Assembly: GCA_030248225.1 (NCBI GenBank)
Contig: JASANE010007249.1
Location: forward strand, 79,480-143,479
Reading direction: 5' to 3'
From: Trileptium ribeirensis
Taxonomy: Eukaryota > Nematoda > Enoplea > Enoplida > Thoracostomopsidae
DNA length: 64,000 nucleotides
Shown: positions 63,985 to 64,000 of the stretch, piece by piece
Layout of the letters: the number at the start of each line of letters is the position of its first letter
Position numbering within the stretch: position 1 is the stretch's first letter
Position numbers and translations under genes: made by a program
The notes under the pieces: generated by a model
What the model was told of the DNA's origin: nothing
Databases searched by the model: none
What the model saw: the letters and a program-made list of their open reading frames with translations, nothing else

Positions 63985-64000
63985 GTTACGAGGTGGTTAA

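Larger units (their letters stand above)
62182..64000. other. Retroelement 3' region, hairpin-rich, no gene recognised
   Basis: No protein was recognised. Short hairpins with G/C stems recur: GGGTTCC/GGAACCC (62774-62793), AGGATC/GATCCT (63256-63278), GGGCTCA/TGAGCCC (63726-63748) and AGGGGC/GCCCCT (63765-63784). A diverged ~75-bp repeat occurs at 63311-63381 and 63911-63984. This may contain part of a 3' LTR running off the window, but no matching 5' copy exists here. Confidence 0.5.

Overview
This is invertebrate-type animal nuclear DNA. It carries an intron-rich gene for the replication-licensing ATPase CDC6, with GT-AG introns throughout, set in AT-rich DNA crowded with decayed transposons. 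It also carries a large Ty3/gypsy-class retroelement with an F-type envelope-like domain. I cannot name the species; a flatworm or other spiralian would fit, but nothing seen is diagnostic. Layout: 1-15.5 kb holds no recognisable gene. It contains two mutually inverted minisatellite arrays, a GC-elevated non-coding block with a tRNA-Ser-like relic, a long-TIR fold-back element, one copy of an ~850-bp dispersed repeat, and a 235-bp tandem duplication. 15.5-41.4 kb is one complete CDC6 gene on the + strand. I assembled 11 exons by following reading phase and splice sites; they sum to 1932 nt (643 codons plus stop). Walker A, Walker B, sensor 1, sensor 2 and the winged-helix region all fall in the expected order. 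Its ten introns (434 to 5470 bp) hold non-LTR reverse-transcriptase fragments, hAT-type elements with CAGG termini, a second copy of the 850-bp repeat, and several short tandem duplications. 41.4-46.4 kb has no gene; it holds three copies of a perfect 12-bp palindrome and a GC-rich repeat pair. 46.4-48.35 kb is a decayed hAT-like transposon with terminal inverted repeats and a frameshifted transposase relic. 49.1 kb to the end is the retroelement. A single open frame of about 3,676 codons encodes, in order: a long acidic low-complexity region; an unassigned globular region; an envelope-like block (internal signal segment, furin-type site, fusion-peptide-like stretch, coiled coil, membrane anchor); aspartic protease; reverse transcriptase; RNase H; integrase; and a proline-rich tail. 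Placing envelope before protease-pol in one frame is the reverse of the usual gag-pol-env order and is the most interesting thing here. The frame ends in a ~300-bp tract that is almost only A and C. A second frame continues beyond it, so the two were probably one protein interrupted by an indel in that tract. A small third ORF with a possible NADAR-like signature and a hairpin-rich 3' region follow. No LTR pair is visible in the window.
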